Part shown: positions 35,226-42,519 of the stretch, in pieces
Layout of the letters: each line of letters starts with the position of its first letter
Numbering within the stretch: the stretch's first letter is position 1
Origin: Roseospira goensis
GTDB lineage: Bacteria > Pseudomonadota > Alphaproteobacteria > Rhodospirillales > Rhodospirillaceae
Length of the DNA stretch: 64,000 bases
Reading direction: 5' to 3'
Assembly (NCBI RefSeq): GCF_014197795.1
Contig: NZ_JACIGI010000003.1
Span: forward strand, 128,365 to 192,364
Translations under genes and position numbers: made by a program
Notes under the pieces: model-generated
Database searches by the model: none
Told to the model about the DNA's origin: nothing
The model's input: the letters and a program-made list of their open reading frames with translations, nothing else

Positions 35226-35519
35226 ATGGCCCGACGTTGCGCCGTGACGGGCAAGGGCGTGCAGACTGGCAACAACGTCAGCCACTCCAACATCAAGAGC
35301 AAGCGCCGCTTCCTGCCCAATCTCCAGGTCACCTCGCTGATGAGCGAGGCCCTGAACCGCACCGTGCGCGTGCGCCTGTCGACGCACGGGCTGCGCACCG
35401 TGGAGCACATGGGCGGCATCGACGCGTTCCTGATGCAGACCCCGAACACCAAGCTTCCGCCCGAGCTGCGCAAGATCAAGCGGCTCGTGGTCAAGGCCGG
35501 CGACTCCGTCGCGGCCTGA
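35226..35519 (+). CDS. rpmB: 50S ribosomal protein L28
   Basis: 97 residues, standard for alphaproteobacterial L28 (bL28). It starts [20 protein letters not shown] and carries [14 protein letters not shown], both diagnostic. L28 is a structural protein of the large ribosomal subunit. Ribosome binding site gaggaagga lies 7 bases before the ATG, with its own candidate promoter and a following hairpin, so it is probably transcribed alone. Confidence 0.97.
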   Translation: MARRCAVTGKGVQTGNNVSHSNIKSKRRFLPNLQVTSLMSEALNRTVRVRLSTHGLRTVEHMGGIDAFLMQTPNTKLPPELRKIKRLVVKAGDSVAA

Positions 35520-35572
35520 CGGGGCGGCGGCGCGCGTCCCCCGGATCGACGGGACGCCACGGCACGCATGCG

Positions 35573-35602
35573 CGGGGGCGGTCACGCTGGTGGCCGCCCC
35601 CG
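35573..35602 (+). terminator. Hairpin after rpmB
   Basis: Perfect 9-bp arms cgggggcgg (35573-35581) and ccgcccccg (35594-35602) with a 12-base loop, 53 bases after the rpmB stop; followed by tcgtctgt, only weakly T-rich. Confidence 0.6.
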
Positions 35603-35835
35603 TCGTCTGTGCGGACGGTCTCCATGGCCGGTGCCACCCTGGTCGTGCTTGAGCCGAATTCGCTTGCAATGCCTTGGGTTTCGTTTTTTCCTGAGGGTCC
35701 TTGAGAGGTCTCTGGACGGGCCGGCCCGGGCTGTCGGGGACCGGTATGACGTTGGGTCCGGGATGCCGGATCCGGGATACCCGATCGCGAGGCGGGCACG
35801 GGACCCGGACACCGCAGCCCCCTCATACTGGCCAC

Positions 35836-35863
35836 CCTTGATCCTGACGGGTCAGGATCAAGG
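35836..35863. repeat. Perfect 12-bp hairpin
   Basis: ccttgatcctga (35836-35847), loop cggg, and its exact complement (35852-35863). It is not next to the end of a gene on either strand, so it is more likely part of a palindromic repeat array than a terminator. Confidence 0.8.
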
Positions 35864-35913
35864 CCATACGCGGCGTCGCCGCGCCGGCGCGGTCGCGCCG
35901 GCCGACCGACGGG

Positions 35914-35940
35914 GAGGTCCGTCCTTCCGTCGGCCGGTAT
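35914..35940 (-). repeat. Palindromic repeat family 2, second copy
   Basis: Read on the minus strand it is ataccggccgacggaaggac followed by ggacctc, matching the arm at 26079-26105 at 24 of 27 positions. On the other side, gaccgacgg forms a short stem with it. Confidence 0.6.
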
Positions 35941-35967
35941 CACACCGCAACAGGGATTGTCGCCGCC

Positions 35968-36102
35968 ATGATCTATGCGCTGCTCGCGATCTTCGTCGTC
36001 TGCTGGCTGTTCGTCCTGTTTCGGTTCTATCAGGCCGCCGAGTACTTCTCGGAACGCAGCCTGGACCGTGCCCTGAAGGCCCGTCAGCAGCAGGACCAGT
36101 AG
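35968..36102 (+). CDS. 44-residue single-pass membrane protein
   Basis: Begins MIYALLAIFVVCWLFVLFRF, a clear transmembrane helix, followed by a soluble amphipathic part YQAAEYFSERSLDRALKARQ ending QQDQ. Codon use has the usual strong third-position GC preference, and the sequence makes a coherent protein, unlike the surrounding DNA. No ribosome binding site is strong (agggatt about 12 bases upstream). It has no recognised family. It sits alone in a hairpin-rich gap between rpmB and the next small gene. Confidence 0.6.
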   Translation: MIYALLAIFVVCWLFVLFRFYQAAEYFSERSLDRALKARQQQDQ

Positions 36103-36303
36103 GGTCCGACAGGCAGACGGGCATACCGGCAGTGGCGTGTCCGTCGCGATCCCGAACGATACGGCGGCCGCCAGGCGCCGCCCCCGTGGACATGGCGGCG
36201 GGATGCCGGTGCACAGGTGTCCGGGTACCGGGTCCGGAAGACGGATACCGGGGAGGCCCCGGGGAGGCCATCGACACCCACCCGCCCCGATCCCGAGCGG
36301 GTC

Positions 36304-36347
36304 ATACCGGCCGACGAGTGAACGGACGTCACGAGTGACCAGACGTC
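36304..36347 (+). repeat. Palindromic repeat family 2, third copy
   Basis: ataccggccgacgagtgaac with gga to 36326 matches the 26079 arm at 21 of 23 positions. Within the copy, acggacgtc pairs with gacgtccgt about 11 bases later, so this copy also folds. Confidence 0.65.
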
Positions 36348-36371
36348 CGTCGTCGACCGACCGGTGCGCCC

Positions 36372-36394
36372 CTGGCATCGCTTCGCGATGCCAG
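36372..36394. repeat. Perfect 10-bp hairpin
   Basis: ctggcatcgc, loop ttc, gcgatgccag: a tight stem-loop of the REP type. Confidence 0.8.
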
Positions 36395-36432
36395 CTTGAC
36401 AAGACTGGGACCGGCGCCGCGACGCGGCGTCG

Positions 36433-36464
36433 GGCTCTTGTGCCGACGAGTCAGGACAAGAGCC
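36433..36464. repeat. 9-bp hairpin
   Basis: ggctcttgt (36433-36441) pairs exactly with acaagagcc (36456-36464) across a 14-base loop. Confidence 0.65.
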
Positions 36465-36564
36465 GGCCCATATCAGGGGCCTCGTTATCAGGGACCTCGT
36501 GCCGGGGCACCGTTGGCCGAGGTCGGCGGTCGGGGCAGGGGTCGCAGCGGTCGGGGCAAGGGTC

Positions 36565-36843
36565 ATGAGCTTTCTGCGACGTCTGATGGAATCCTTGGCC
36601 GGCGGCGGCGCCAACCGGCACGGCATCCAGGTCGGGGACCGGTACGTCAAGACCGACGGTCAGTACCAGTCGATGTGGACCGTCCATCAGATCGTCCACT
36701 TCGAGGGCATTCCGCCGCATGCCCGGCTCGTGCCCGATCAGGAATACCATCTCGGGTACCGCACCATTTCCGTGACCGCGCTCGACGACCCGGACTTCTA
36801 CCGCCGGGTCGCACCCGGCCCACGTCCCAACGCGCCGCGCTGA
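36565..36843 (+). CDS. Small conserved-looking protein of unknown function
   Basis: 92 residues from ATG 36565 (MSFLRRLMESLAGGG), preceded by a purine-rich ggggcaaggg. The core reads IQVGDRYVKTDGQYQSMWTV, then HQIVHFEGIPPHARLVPDQE and YHLGYRTISVTALDDPDFYR, a compact mixed alpha/beta domain that looks like a short SH3-like or YozE-like fold. An upstream ATG at 36499 would add a low-complexity lead and is less likely. No function recognised. Convergent with the solute-binding protein gene, 30 bases away. Confidence 0.7.
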   Translation: MSFLRRLMESLAGGGANRHGIQVGDRYVKTDGQYQSMWTVHQIVHFEGIPPHARLVPDQEYHLGYRTISVTALDDPDFYRRVAPGPRPNAPR

Positions 36844-36873
36844 CCCGCGCCCATCGCGTCACGCAACCGCGAC

Positions 36874-38184
36874 TCACGGGTACTCGAACCGGTCGCGGCT
36901 GTCGGCGAAGCGTTGCGCCGCCGGGCCGTGCAGCGCCGGCCGGAACATCAGCCGGCCCAGACCGCCGTCGGCCACCAGCACCCGCTCGGCCCAGGCCCGC
37001 TCCGACGCCGCCATCAGCGACCACGCCGCCCGGTCGGCGGGGATGGCGTCGGCGGCGGAGGCCCAGGCGGCCTGCATCGGCGGCGCCGCCATCACGGCGA
37101 TCAACCGTCGCGCGGCCACCGGATGCGGCGCCCCCTGCGGCATCGCCAGCCCATCCATCCAGGCCGGCGCGCCCTCGCGTGGCACGCGGGCGACCGCCGC
37201 CGGCGCGCTAGCGCCGATCGCTCGAAATCGGAACCACCGGGGTGGGGCCGATTTCGAGCGTGACTCGGCGCGATCTGTTGGGTTCAGAGCGGAACGCCCG
37301 AATTCGAAATCACCATGCGAGTCCATATTCGGGCGTTCCGCTCTAGGGTGGCGGGCCAGCCGGCGGATCAGCACGTCCCAGGCCGCCCCGGCGACCACCC
37401 CGTCGCGGGCGACCGCCGTCAGGAAGGTGGCCGTGTCAGTCCACAGCGCGGCCACCTCGCGACGCCAGGCCGCCAGGGTTTCGTCCACGGCGCGGAACAG
37501 GCTGCGGGCCGCGTCCGCGTCGCCCTCCGCCCGGGCCAGGCGGCTGCCGTCCGGATCGACGAGACGCAGCGCGATCCACACCGCCGCGTCCGGCTCCAGG
37601 GTCAATCCGCCCTGCACCGCCGGGTCCCCCAGGACGGACCACGACGGGACCGCCGCCTCCGGCGCCGGGCGCCCTAGCAGCGCCGCCCCCGGCGCCCCCA
37701 GCCCGAAGGCCACGTCGAAGCCCAGGGTCATCGGCGCCAGCCACAGCGGTCCGCCGCGCTCGGCACCCCCATGCGCCACCACGGCCTCGGCCACCGCAGC
37801 CGGCGGCGAGAGCGGCAGCGGCGCGAGCAGACCCTCCGCCCGCCAGGCCGCGACCTCCTCCAGGCCGACCGTCACCACATCCACGGCCGATGCCCGCCCG
37901 CCGTCGCCCGCCGGGCCGCGCAGGCTCGCGCGCCGAACCCGCTCGCGGGCCTCGTCCGGGGTCGCCACCACGGTGACCTCCAGCGCAAGCCCATAGGCGC
38001 GCCGGAGGTAGGCACACAGCACGCGCGGCCACTGTCCCTCGTAGGCGAGCACGGCCACGCGTGCCGCGGCCGGCGCGTCGGCCGCGGCGCCCCCGGCCGG
38101 TCCCGGCAGGGCGCCGACCGCGGCGGCGCCCAGGCCGGCCCCCATCATCCGTCGACGCGAGACCCCGGCGCGGGCCGGCCCCAC
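36874..38184 (-). CDS. Solute-binding protein with in-frame repeat insertion
   Basis: 436 residues from a GTG start two bases after the preceding stop. The N-terminus MGPARAGVSRRRMMGAGLGA has a twin-Arg motif (SRRRM) and hydrophobic core, suggesting Tat export. The rest resembles extracellular solute-binding proteins of the polyamine/iron ABC type (VAVLAYEGQWPRVLCAYLRR; VDVVTVGLEEVAAWRAEGLL; WDVLIRRLARHP). A 45-residue segment starting at AERPNMDSHGDFEFG and ending RFRAIGA is encoded by the dispersed two-hairpin element and interrupts the C-terminal lobe. No permease or ATPase gene is adjacent; it is last in the operon with exbB, exbD and the TonB-like gene. Confidence 0.75.
   Translation of the reverse strand: MGPARAGVSRRRMMGAGLGAAAVGALPGPAGGAAADAPAAARVAVLAYEGQWPRVLCAYLRRAYGLALEVTVVATPDEARERVRRASLRGPAGDGGRASAVDVVTVGLEEVAAWRAEGLLAPLPLSPPAAVAEAVVAHGGAERGGPLWLAPMTLGFDVAFGLGAPGAALLGRPAPEAAVPSWSVLGDPAVQGGLTLEPDAAVWIALRLVDPDGSRLARAEGDADAARSLFRAVDETLAAWRREVAALWTDTATFLTAVARDGVVAGAAWDVLIRRLARHPRAERPNMDSHGDFEFGRSALNPTDRAESRSKSAPPRWFRFRAIGASAPAAVARVPREGAPAWMDGLAMPQGAPHPVAARRLIAVMAAPPMQAAWASAADAIPADRAAWSLMAASERAWAERVLVADGGLGRLMFRPALHGPAAQRFADSRDRFEYP
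37208..37346. repeat. Two-hairpin dispersed repeat, copy 2 (inside a gene)
   Basis: Starts CTAGCGCCGATCGCTCGAAA and ends TTCCGCTCTAG, with CTAG at 37208-37211 and again at 37343-37346. Left hairpin arms GCTCGAAATCGG/CCGATTTCGAGC are perfect over 12 bp. Right hairpin arms AGCGGAACGCCCGAAT/ATTCGGGCGTTCCGCT are perfect over 16 bp. Counting one CTAG as a target duplication, the insertion is 135 bp, exactly 45 codons, with no stop in the host frame. Confidence 0.92.
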
Positions 38185-38186
38185 CG

Positions 38187-38537
38187 CTACACCGGCTCCC
38201 ACTTGAAGGCGCGCAACAGGCCGCGGGCGGCGCGGAACGCCAACAGGACGATACCCGCCACGATCGGGATGAACCCGATGCCGAACACGAACACCAGCGG
38301 CCCGCCGATCAGCATGAGCAGCACGTAGATCCAGAAGGTGCGGATGGCCTCGTCGAAGTGGGTCTGCCAGCGCGGCGGCGCGTCGGCCCGCGAGGCGTAG
38401 GCCATCACCACCCCGATCACCAGGGTCAGCACCGGCAGCGGAATCGACACCAGATAAAGCCCATGCATGATCATCACCAGGGTCCGGGCGACACGGTCCC
38501 GGTCCGACGGCGTGTCCTGTCTGGCAAGCGGTTGCAT
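38187..38537 (-). CDS. DUF4870-like membrane protein
   Basis: 116 residues from ATG 38537 (MQPLARQDTPSDRDRVARTL). It has about three hydrophobic segments: IMHGLYLVSIPLPVLTLVIG, FWIYVLLMLIGGPLVFVFG and FIPIVAGIVLLAFRA, the second and third separated by only a few residues. A charged loop of about 30 residues (ASRADAPPRWQTHFDEAIRT) sits between the first two. This matches the DUF4870/Tic20-like group of small membrane proteins; no biochemical role is established. It lies between the TonB-like gene and the solute-binding gene in the same operon. Confidence 0.78.
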   Translation of the reverse strand: MQPLARQDTPSDRDRVARTLVMIMHGLYLVSIPLPVLTLVIGVVMAYASRADAPPRWQTHFDEAIRTFWIYVLLMLIGGPLVFVFGIGFIPIVAGIVLLAFRAARGLLRAFKWEPV

Positions 38538-38638
38538 GGGACTCCTCAGCGATTGTGGGACGAGGTCCTGGGGGGCCTCGGATCGTAGACCATGGCCGCC
38601 GGCGGCGCCCACCGTTTTCCGTCCGCCCGCCGCCTCGG

Positions 38639-40363
38639 TCACGGCCGGGTCTCGACGAACACATAGGCCCACTCGCCCCGGAACCCGGGCCGGGTGCGGG
38701 TCAGGGTGCGCAGGCGCTGGTCCAGCCAGCGCAGATACACCGCCGCGTCCTCGACCGGGGGACGCGGGACGTCCTGGATCGGATGGGTGGTCCCGAACAC
38801 GACCGCGATCTCCTGGCCGAACGGCGGCACCACGCGCATCACCGGGCCACCGCCCCCAGGCGTGCGGCCGCCGAAGGTGAAGCGGTCGCCCGCGGGCACG
38901 AAGCGCACCGGGGCATGGCGGCTCGGGGTCAGATGGATGACGCGACCCTCGCCGTCGAAGTAGTCCAGGTGGATCCAGGCATCGAACGCCGGCGCCTCGA
39001 CCTGAAGCTGAAGTAGGTCGCCGGCCCGGAAGCGCGCGATCCCCGCCTGGGCCGCCCGCCCCACCGCCAGCGGATCGTCCGCCTGGTCGCGCGACTGCGG
39101 CAGGGCGAGCCCGTCCAGCGCCCGCAGCACCCCGCATTGCGGCGGCGGCAGCACCAGCAGGTTGGTCCGGATCGGCAGGGCGCCGCCGACGGCGGCCTCC
39201 AGGCGGCGCCGGACCTGTTCCCGCAGCGCCGCGGCCGGCACGTGACCGCGCACCTCGATCCCCCCGCTCTCGGGCACCAGCGCGGCCTGGAGCCGACTGC
39301 AAGGCACGCCGGCGAGGGTCTCACCCAGGCGGTCGCGCACCGACCCGCCCCCCGCCCGGGCGGCGGCGGCCGGGCTGGGCGCCGTGAAGGTCTGGATCGC
39401 GGCGATGGACTGCGGGTCCAGGGCACCGGCGTCCCCACCGCTCCAGGCCAGCGCCGCCGTCGCGGTGTGCGCCAGGCTGGCCGGGTTCGCGGCCGAGGCC
39501 CGCGCCGCCAGCGCGCCCGCCGGCCGCGACGGAACCGCGAGTCCGCTCGGGCGCGGCCGGGGCGCCGGCACCCCGGCGGGCGGGCGCACCGGCGCCGCCG
39601 TCGCCTGCGCGGCGAGGTCGGCCGGCAGCGGGGCGGCATCGGCCACCGCATCCGCGCCGCTGACGACGGGACCGCCCGGTGCGGTGGCGGAGACGACCAC
39701 CGCCGCGCCGTCCGCCGGGGGGGCGGCGGTCGATGTCGCCAGCACCGGCGCGGCCTCCGCGGCCCGGTCTGTCGCCGAAGCAGCGACCACGGCCACGCCC
39801 CCCGGACGGCGGACGGGCACCGGGTCCGCCAGCGGCGATCCGGCGGCCAGGGCTGCGCCGTCGGGCGGGCGGCGCGCGACAACCGACGGCGCGGCCGGCG
39901 GATCGGCCGCCGGGAGCGGGTCCGCCCGTGGGGCCGCGGCAGAGATCCGACCAGGGGGCGGCGCCGGGGCCAGGGCCGGTGCCGGAGACGGCGTCACCGC
40001 CGCCGCCCGGTCCGCCGGCGCGGTGGCGACCACAGGCGGCGTCGCGACCGGCTGCGGCGCCACGGCAGAGGCGGCGGGCGTGGCCGCCGTCACGGTCTCG
40101 GCCCGCTGCACGGGAACGGCGCCCTGCCCGACCGTCCGCCCCGCCGCCGCCTCGGCCGCCGCCGCGCCCGCCGGCTCGGCCTGCGCCGCGGTGTCGCGGC
40201 GAACGCTTTCGGTCGACAGCCGCAACCGCGCCTCGACCGGCCGGGTCTCGACCGTCGGGTCCGGCGCCAGCGCAGCCGCGACGATCCCCAGTACGGCGGC
40301 GTGCACGGCCAGCGACAGCGCGCCGGCCCCGAGCCACGCCATGGGGCGGGGCACGCGGGTCAT
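38639..40363 (-). CDS. TonB-like protein with DUF4384-like C-terminal domain
   Basis: 574 residues. One N-terminal transmembrane helix (AWLGAGALSLAVHAAVLGIV) resembles the TonB anchor including the SxxxH pattern (SLAVH). A Pro/Ala-rich spacer of about 250 residues would cross the periplasm. The C-terminus is not a classical TonB domain: it has a BON/OmpA-like stretch (GIEVRGHVPAAALREQVRRR) and then a domain like DUF4384 (DLLQLQVEAPAFDAWIHLDY, followed by GRVIHLTPS), otherwise found at the ends of some protein kinases. Presumably energised by the ExbB/ExbD encoded just upstream; the target is unknown. Overlaps exbD by 4 bases. Confidence 0.72.
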   Translation of the reverse strand: MTRVPRPMAWLGAGALSLAVHAAVLGIVAAALAPDPTVETRPVEARLRLSTESVRRDTAAQAEPAGAAAAEAAAGRTVGQGAVPVQRAETVTAATPAASAVAPQPVATPPVVATAPADRAAAVTPSPAPALAPAPPPGRISAAAPRADPLPAADPPAAPSVVARRPPDGAALAAGSPLADPVPVRRPGGVAVVAASATDRAAEAAPVLATSTAAPPADGAAVVVSATAPGGPVVSGADAVADAAPLPADLAAQATAAPVRPPAGVPAPRPRPSGLAVPSRPAGALAARASAANPASLAHTATAALAWSGGDAGALDPQSIAAIQTFTAPSPAAAARAGGGSVRDRLGETLAGVPCSRLQAALVPESGGIEVRGHVPAAALREQVRRRLEAAVGGALPIRTNLLVLPPPQCGVLRALDGLALPQSRDQADDPLAVGRAAQAGIARFRAGDLLQLQVEAPAFDAWIHLDYFDGEGRVIHLTPSRHAPVRFVPAGDRFTFGGRTPGGGGPVMRVVPPFGQEIAVVFGTTHPIQDVPRPPVEDAAVYLRWLDQRLRTLTRTRPGFRGEWAYVFVETRP

Positions 40364-40767
40364 GCGGCGTTCGGCGTCACGACCAGCACCACGGTCGTCA
40401 TGCCGATCCCCTCCAGGGCCGTGACCAACGGCAGCAGCACGCGCAGCGCCACCGCCGCATGGGCGTTGATGCGCACCAGCGGTGGCCCGTCGGCCGCGTC
40501 GGCGCGCGGACGCAGCGCCGCCAGCAGGGCGGCCCGCGACACCGGCCGGCCGTCGAGCGCCAACGCCCCGGTCTCGGACACGCTCACGGTCACCCCGCCG
40601 GCCGGCAGGTCGGTGCCGACGGTCGCCAGCGGCGGCGTCACCTCGAACGGCGCCGTCGCGTCAAGCCGGCCCACCAGCATGAAGAACACGAGCAGGAAGA
40701 AAACCACGTCGATCAGGGCGACGATGGTCTCCGGCGCGCGGCGGCGGGGGGATCGGCGCAGGCGCAT
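40360..40767 (-). CDS. exbD: ExbD/TolR-type proton channel subunit (second copy)
   Basis: 135 residues. The single transmembrane helix ALIDVVFFLLVFFMLVGRL carries the proton-path Asp (LIDVVFFLLVFF) typical of ExbD and TolR; a periplasmic domain follows with LVRINAHAAVALRVLLPLV. Its start overlaps the first exbD stop (TGATG) and its end overlaps the TonB-like gene. With two different ExbD proteins the complex may contain a heterodimer in the ExbB pore. Confidence 0.88.
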   Translation of the reverse strand: MRLRRSPRRRAPETIVALIDVVFFLLVFFMLVGRLDATAPFEVTPPLATVGTDLPAGGVTVSVSETGALALDGRPVSRAALLAALRPRADAADGPPLVRINAHAAVALRVLLPLVTALEGIGMTTVVLVVTPNAA

Positions 40768-41183
40768 CACCGGTCCTCCAGGCGCACCACGCGGACGTCG
40801 GCGATTCCCGCGCGGGTCGCCCGTTCCAGCAGCGAAACCAGCGCCTGGGCATCGGCATCGCCCGCCGGCAGCACCAGCACGCGGGTCTCCGGGTGCGCCG
40901 CCACCCGTGCCGTCAGCGCCGCGGTCAGCGCCGCCGGTCCCAGCGCCTCGCCGCGCCACACCACGCCCCCGTCGGCCGCCAGCCGCAGCAGCAGGGGGCG
41001 GGCCTCGGGCGCGGCCGCCGGTCCCGGTGCCCCCGGCGCCGTTCCACGCTCGACCATCGGGATCATATCCAGGTTCAGGTAGCGCGACGTCACCATGAAG
41101 AACACGAGCAGGATCAGCAGCACGTCCACCAGCGGCGTCAGGGTGATGACGGCCCCGGTGGGCCGCGATCGCCGCAGCCGCAT
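40767..41183 (-). CDS. exbD: ExbD/TolR-type proton channel subunit (first copy)
   Basis: 138 residues. Transmembrane helix TPLVDVLLILLVFFMVTSRY with the conserved Asp; the periplasmic half ends RATRAGIADVRVVRLEDR, the usual ExbD strand. Located 5 bases after exbB. Together with ExbB it forms a proton-motive-force-driven motor that energises a periplasmic partner. Confidence 0.9.
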   Translation of the reverse strand: MRLRRSRPTGAVITLTPLVDVLLILLVFFMVTSRYLNLDMIPMVERGTAPGAPGPAAAPEARPLLLRLAADGGVVWRGEALGPAALTAALTARVAAHPETRVLVLPAGDADAQALVSLLERATRAGIADVRVVRLEDR

Positions 41184-41188
41184 GCCCC

Positions 41189-41827
41189 CTACCCCGCCGG
41201 ATGCACCGGCACCGCCGCCAGGATGCGGCCGGCGTCGTGCTCGATGGCATGGCCGACACGATCCACACGCGCCGCCATCAGGTTGGCGGCGATGGCCGCC
41301 GGGATGGCCACCGACAGTCCCGCGGCGGTGGTCAGCAGCGCCTGCCAGATGCCGCCGGCCAGCACGGCGGCATTGGCCGATCCGCCGGCCAGTTCGAGTT
41401 CCTGGAACGACTGGATCATGCCGAGAACGGTGCCCAGCAGGCCGAGCAGCGGGCTGACCATGGCGATGACCTCCAGCATGCGCAGGTTGCGGCCCAGCCG
41501 GTCCAGTTCGGCGTTGCCCAGGCGCTCCACCTCGGCGGTCAGGGCGACGCGATCCAGACCGGCCGCACGGCCGCGCATGGCCGCCAGCACCACGCGGTCC
41601 ATGGGCGTGCGCCCCTCGGACAGGGCGCGCTCCGCCGTCTCGCGCTCGCCGCGGCCCCAGGAGACGATGGCGGCCTCGCGCGCCCGGCGCCCGCCCAACA
41701 CCCCGGCCAACTGAACCGCCTTGAGGATGACCAGCGCGAGCGCGTACACCGACAGCCCGCCCAGGATCACGACGATCGGGCCGCCGGCCTCCACCCCCTC
41801 GCGCAACAGGTCGACCACAGCGGTCAT
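41189..41827 (-). CDS. exbB: ExbB/TolQ/MotA-type proton channel protein
   Basis: 212 residues, with three transmembrane segments. The first is near residue 20 (GPIVVILGGLSVYALALVIL). The family signature is AMVSPLLGLLGTVLGMIQSF, about residue 125. The third is ALLTTAAGLSVAIPAAIAAN. Function: inner-membrane proton channel working with ExbD. It is the second gene of the operon, 21 bases after the small periplasmic protein gene. Confidence 0.92.
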   Translation of the reverse strand: MTAVVDLLREGVEAGGPIVVILGGLSVYALALVILKAVQLAGVLGGRRAREAAIVSWGRGERETAERALSEGRTPMDRVVLAAMRGRAAGLDRVALTAEVERLGNAELDRLGRNLRMLEVIAMVSPLLGLLGTVLGMIQSFQELELAGGSANAAVLAGGIWQALLTTAAGLSVAIPAAIAANLMAARVDRVGHAIEHDAGRILAAVPVHPAG

Positions 41828-41848
41828 GGCGCCCGTCCCTCCCCGCCG

Positions 41849-42316
41849 CTACAGCACGAAGGGCACGTCGGCGCGCGACGACAGGTCCAGGATGGCGAAG
41901 CAGTCCGCGACGCCGCCGCCCTCGGCCTCGCAGGTGGCGATGTCGTGCAGGATCACCTCGCCGATATCGGCGCAGGGCATGTCCGGGATATCGAACAGCT
42001 TCAGGGTGGTACGGCGCGACGGCAAGGGCGCGGCGTCGATGGTCAGCAGCCGGTCGATGACGCCGTCGCGGTCGAGGACGGCCAGCGACATCTCGAACCC
42101 GGCCAGGGTGACGTCGGTGTCGTTGCGGAACAGGAAGAAGCTGCGGCAGCCGGCCTCGACGCCCTCCAGCTTGTTCAGCTCGGCCAGCAGGCGCCCGGTG
42201 TCCGCGCCGTCGCCGCCCGCGTCGCCCGCCTCCTGCGCCGCCCCCGGCGTGCCCCCGATCATCGCTGCCAGCGCCAGCAGCAGCGCCGCCGTTCCCGTCC
42301 GGACCGCCGTTCGCAT
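41849..42316 (-). CDS. Small periplasmic protein of the ExbBD operon
   Basis: 155 residues from ATG 42316. Signal peptide MRTAVRTGTAALLLALAAMI ends near GAAQE. The mature part contains LEGVEAGCRSFFLFRNDTDV and, further on, FDIPDMPCADIGEVILHDIA, TCEAEGGG and ADCFAILDLSSRADVPFVL; four Cys residues suggest two disulfides. No known domain recognised, but conserved position directly ahead of exbB would suggest it is an accessory of the complex. Confidence 0.75.
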   Translation of the reverse strand: MRTAVRTGTAALLLALAAMIGGTPGAAQEAGDAGGDGADTGRLLAELNKLEGVEAGCRSFFLFRNDTDVTLAGFEMSLAVLDRDGVIDRLLTIDAAPLPSRRTTLKLFDIPDMPCADIGEVILHDIATCEAEGGGVADCFAILDLSSRADVPFVL

Positions 42317-42519
42317 GACCGTCGTCCTCCCCCGCCGCTCCTGGATACGCACCGCGCCGGTCTGCGCCAGCGCCCGGCCCAATGGTCCGGCCCAGTCATC
42401 CGGCCCAATCGTCCGTCACAGTGTAGCGAAGGCACCAAGCCGGCCGCAGGCGAAAATGATCCGACCGCGGAAAAACCGGGCCGATCCCACCCGTGACCGG
42501 GGCGAGACGGGACCCAGGC

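Larger units (their letters stand above)
35603..35967. other. Hairpin-rich intergenic DNA
   Basis: No gene except the small one that follows. Besides the two elements listed separately it contains ggatgccggatccgggat (35760-35777), a short palindromic cluster. Confidence 0.55.
36103..36564. other. Intergenic DNA rich in inverted repeats
   Basis: No gene seen. It holds a family 2 palindrome and two further hairpins, listed separately. A tandem-like pair tatcaggggcctcg/tatcagggacctcg occurs at 36471-36499. Confidence 0.55.

Noticed and set aside
39137-41098. Plus-strand frame of 653 residues
   Set aside because: Antisense to the TonB-like, exbD genes; repetitive Arg/Gly sequence only.
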